A DNA stretch of 12,088 nt from VMFW01 sp038058095. Lineage in GTDB: Bacteria; Patescibacteriota; Minisyncoccia; UBA6257; 2-01-FULL-56-20. Position numbers and translations under genes: made by a program. The notes under the pieces are model-generated. The model made no database searches. It was given only the letters and a program-made list of their open reading frames with translations, and was not told the origin of the DNA. The stretch is taken from assembly GCA_038058095.1 (NCBI GenBank), contig JBBUBW010000040.1, positions 1 to 12,088 of the forward strand, given 5' to 3'. Below, piece by piece: positions 12,026-12,088 of the stretch (position 1 is the stretch's first letter; the number at the start of each line of letters is the position of its first letter).

Positions 12026-12088
12026 GGAGGGTTCGCATAGCGGTCTAGTGCGCACGCTTGGAAAGCGTGTGTGGGGAAACCCACCGAG
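12026..12088 (+). tRNA. tRNA-Ser (GGA), 3' end beyond the window
   Basis: Acceptor 5' arm GGAGGGT (12026-12032), D stem GCA/TGC (12035-12037, 12049-12051), anticodon stem CACGC/GCGTG (12053-12057, 12065-12069) with loop TTGGAAA, so the anticodon is GGA (12060-12062), which reads UCC and UCU. The long variable arm GTGGG-GAAA-CCCAC (12071-12084) is the class II mark of serine tRNA. The T arm and acceptor 3' arm are cut off by the window end. Confidence 0.92.

Noticed and set aside
1..12088. CRISPR array, insertion sequence with transposase, or prophage genes
   Set aside because: I found no regularly spaced direct repeats with spacers, and no transposase, integrase or phage structural protein among the frames.

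Overview
The window looks like chromosomal DNA of a small-genome bacterium of the Candidate Phyla Radiation (Patescibacteria, probably the Parcubacteria side). This is inference from gene content and style: short or absent mRNA leaders, many small membrane proteins of no known family, a double-length ThyX-like protein, an archaeal-type UMP kinase-like protein, and groESL under a perfect CIRCE operator. Every gene I can support lies on the + strand.

Layout. (1) 1-1986, thiol redox block: the end of a DsbA-type thioredoxin-fold protein, a small SPW-motif membrane protein, a YruB-type glutaredoxin and an AhpF/TrxB-type flavoprotein reductase. (2) 1990-2590, a monocistronic unit with a clear promoter, a strong Shine-Dalgarno, an unrecognised two-helix membrane protein and a terminator. 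(3) 2591-2950, no gene, but a repeat-rich stretch with nested inverted repeats that runs into the groESL promoter and CIRCE. (4) 2951-4964, groES, groEL and a terminator. (5) 5003-6340, a membrane-anchored secreted protein with four cysteines and a four-helix membrane protein, then a terminator. (6) 6409-8130, a 573-residue protein with two ThyX-like halves. (7) 8127-8568, two very small membrane-peptide genes with good ribosome binding sites and a strong terminator; their promoter and leader resemble those of block 2. (8) 8652-10675, lemA, an unrecognised membrane protein and the metalloprotease htpX. (9) 10710-11874, a HicB/HicA-type toxin-antitoxin pair whose toxin stop codon overlaps the start of a UMP kinase-like gene. 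(10) 11875-12088, a structured non-coding stretch and the first part of tRNA-Ser(GGA), cut by the window end.

How the parts fit. The cytoplasmic reductase and glutaredoxin could pass electrons to thiol targets, while DsbA would oxidise exported proteins such as the four-cysteine protein at 5003-5731. GroESL, HtpX and LemA are protein-quality genes; groESL is probably repressed by HrcA, encoded elsewhere. The most unusual points are the ThyX-like protein, whose two halves each keep a different part of the ThyX signature; the repeat element whose right end overlaps the groESL -35 box; the two distant loci with matching promoter-leader architecture; and the hicA/UMP kinase overlap.
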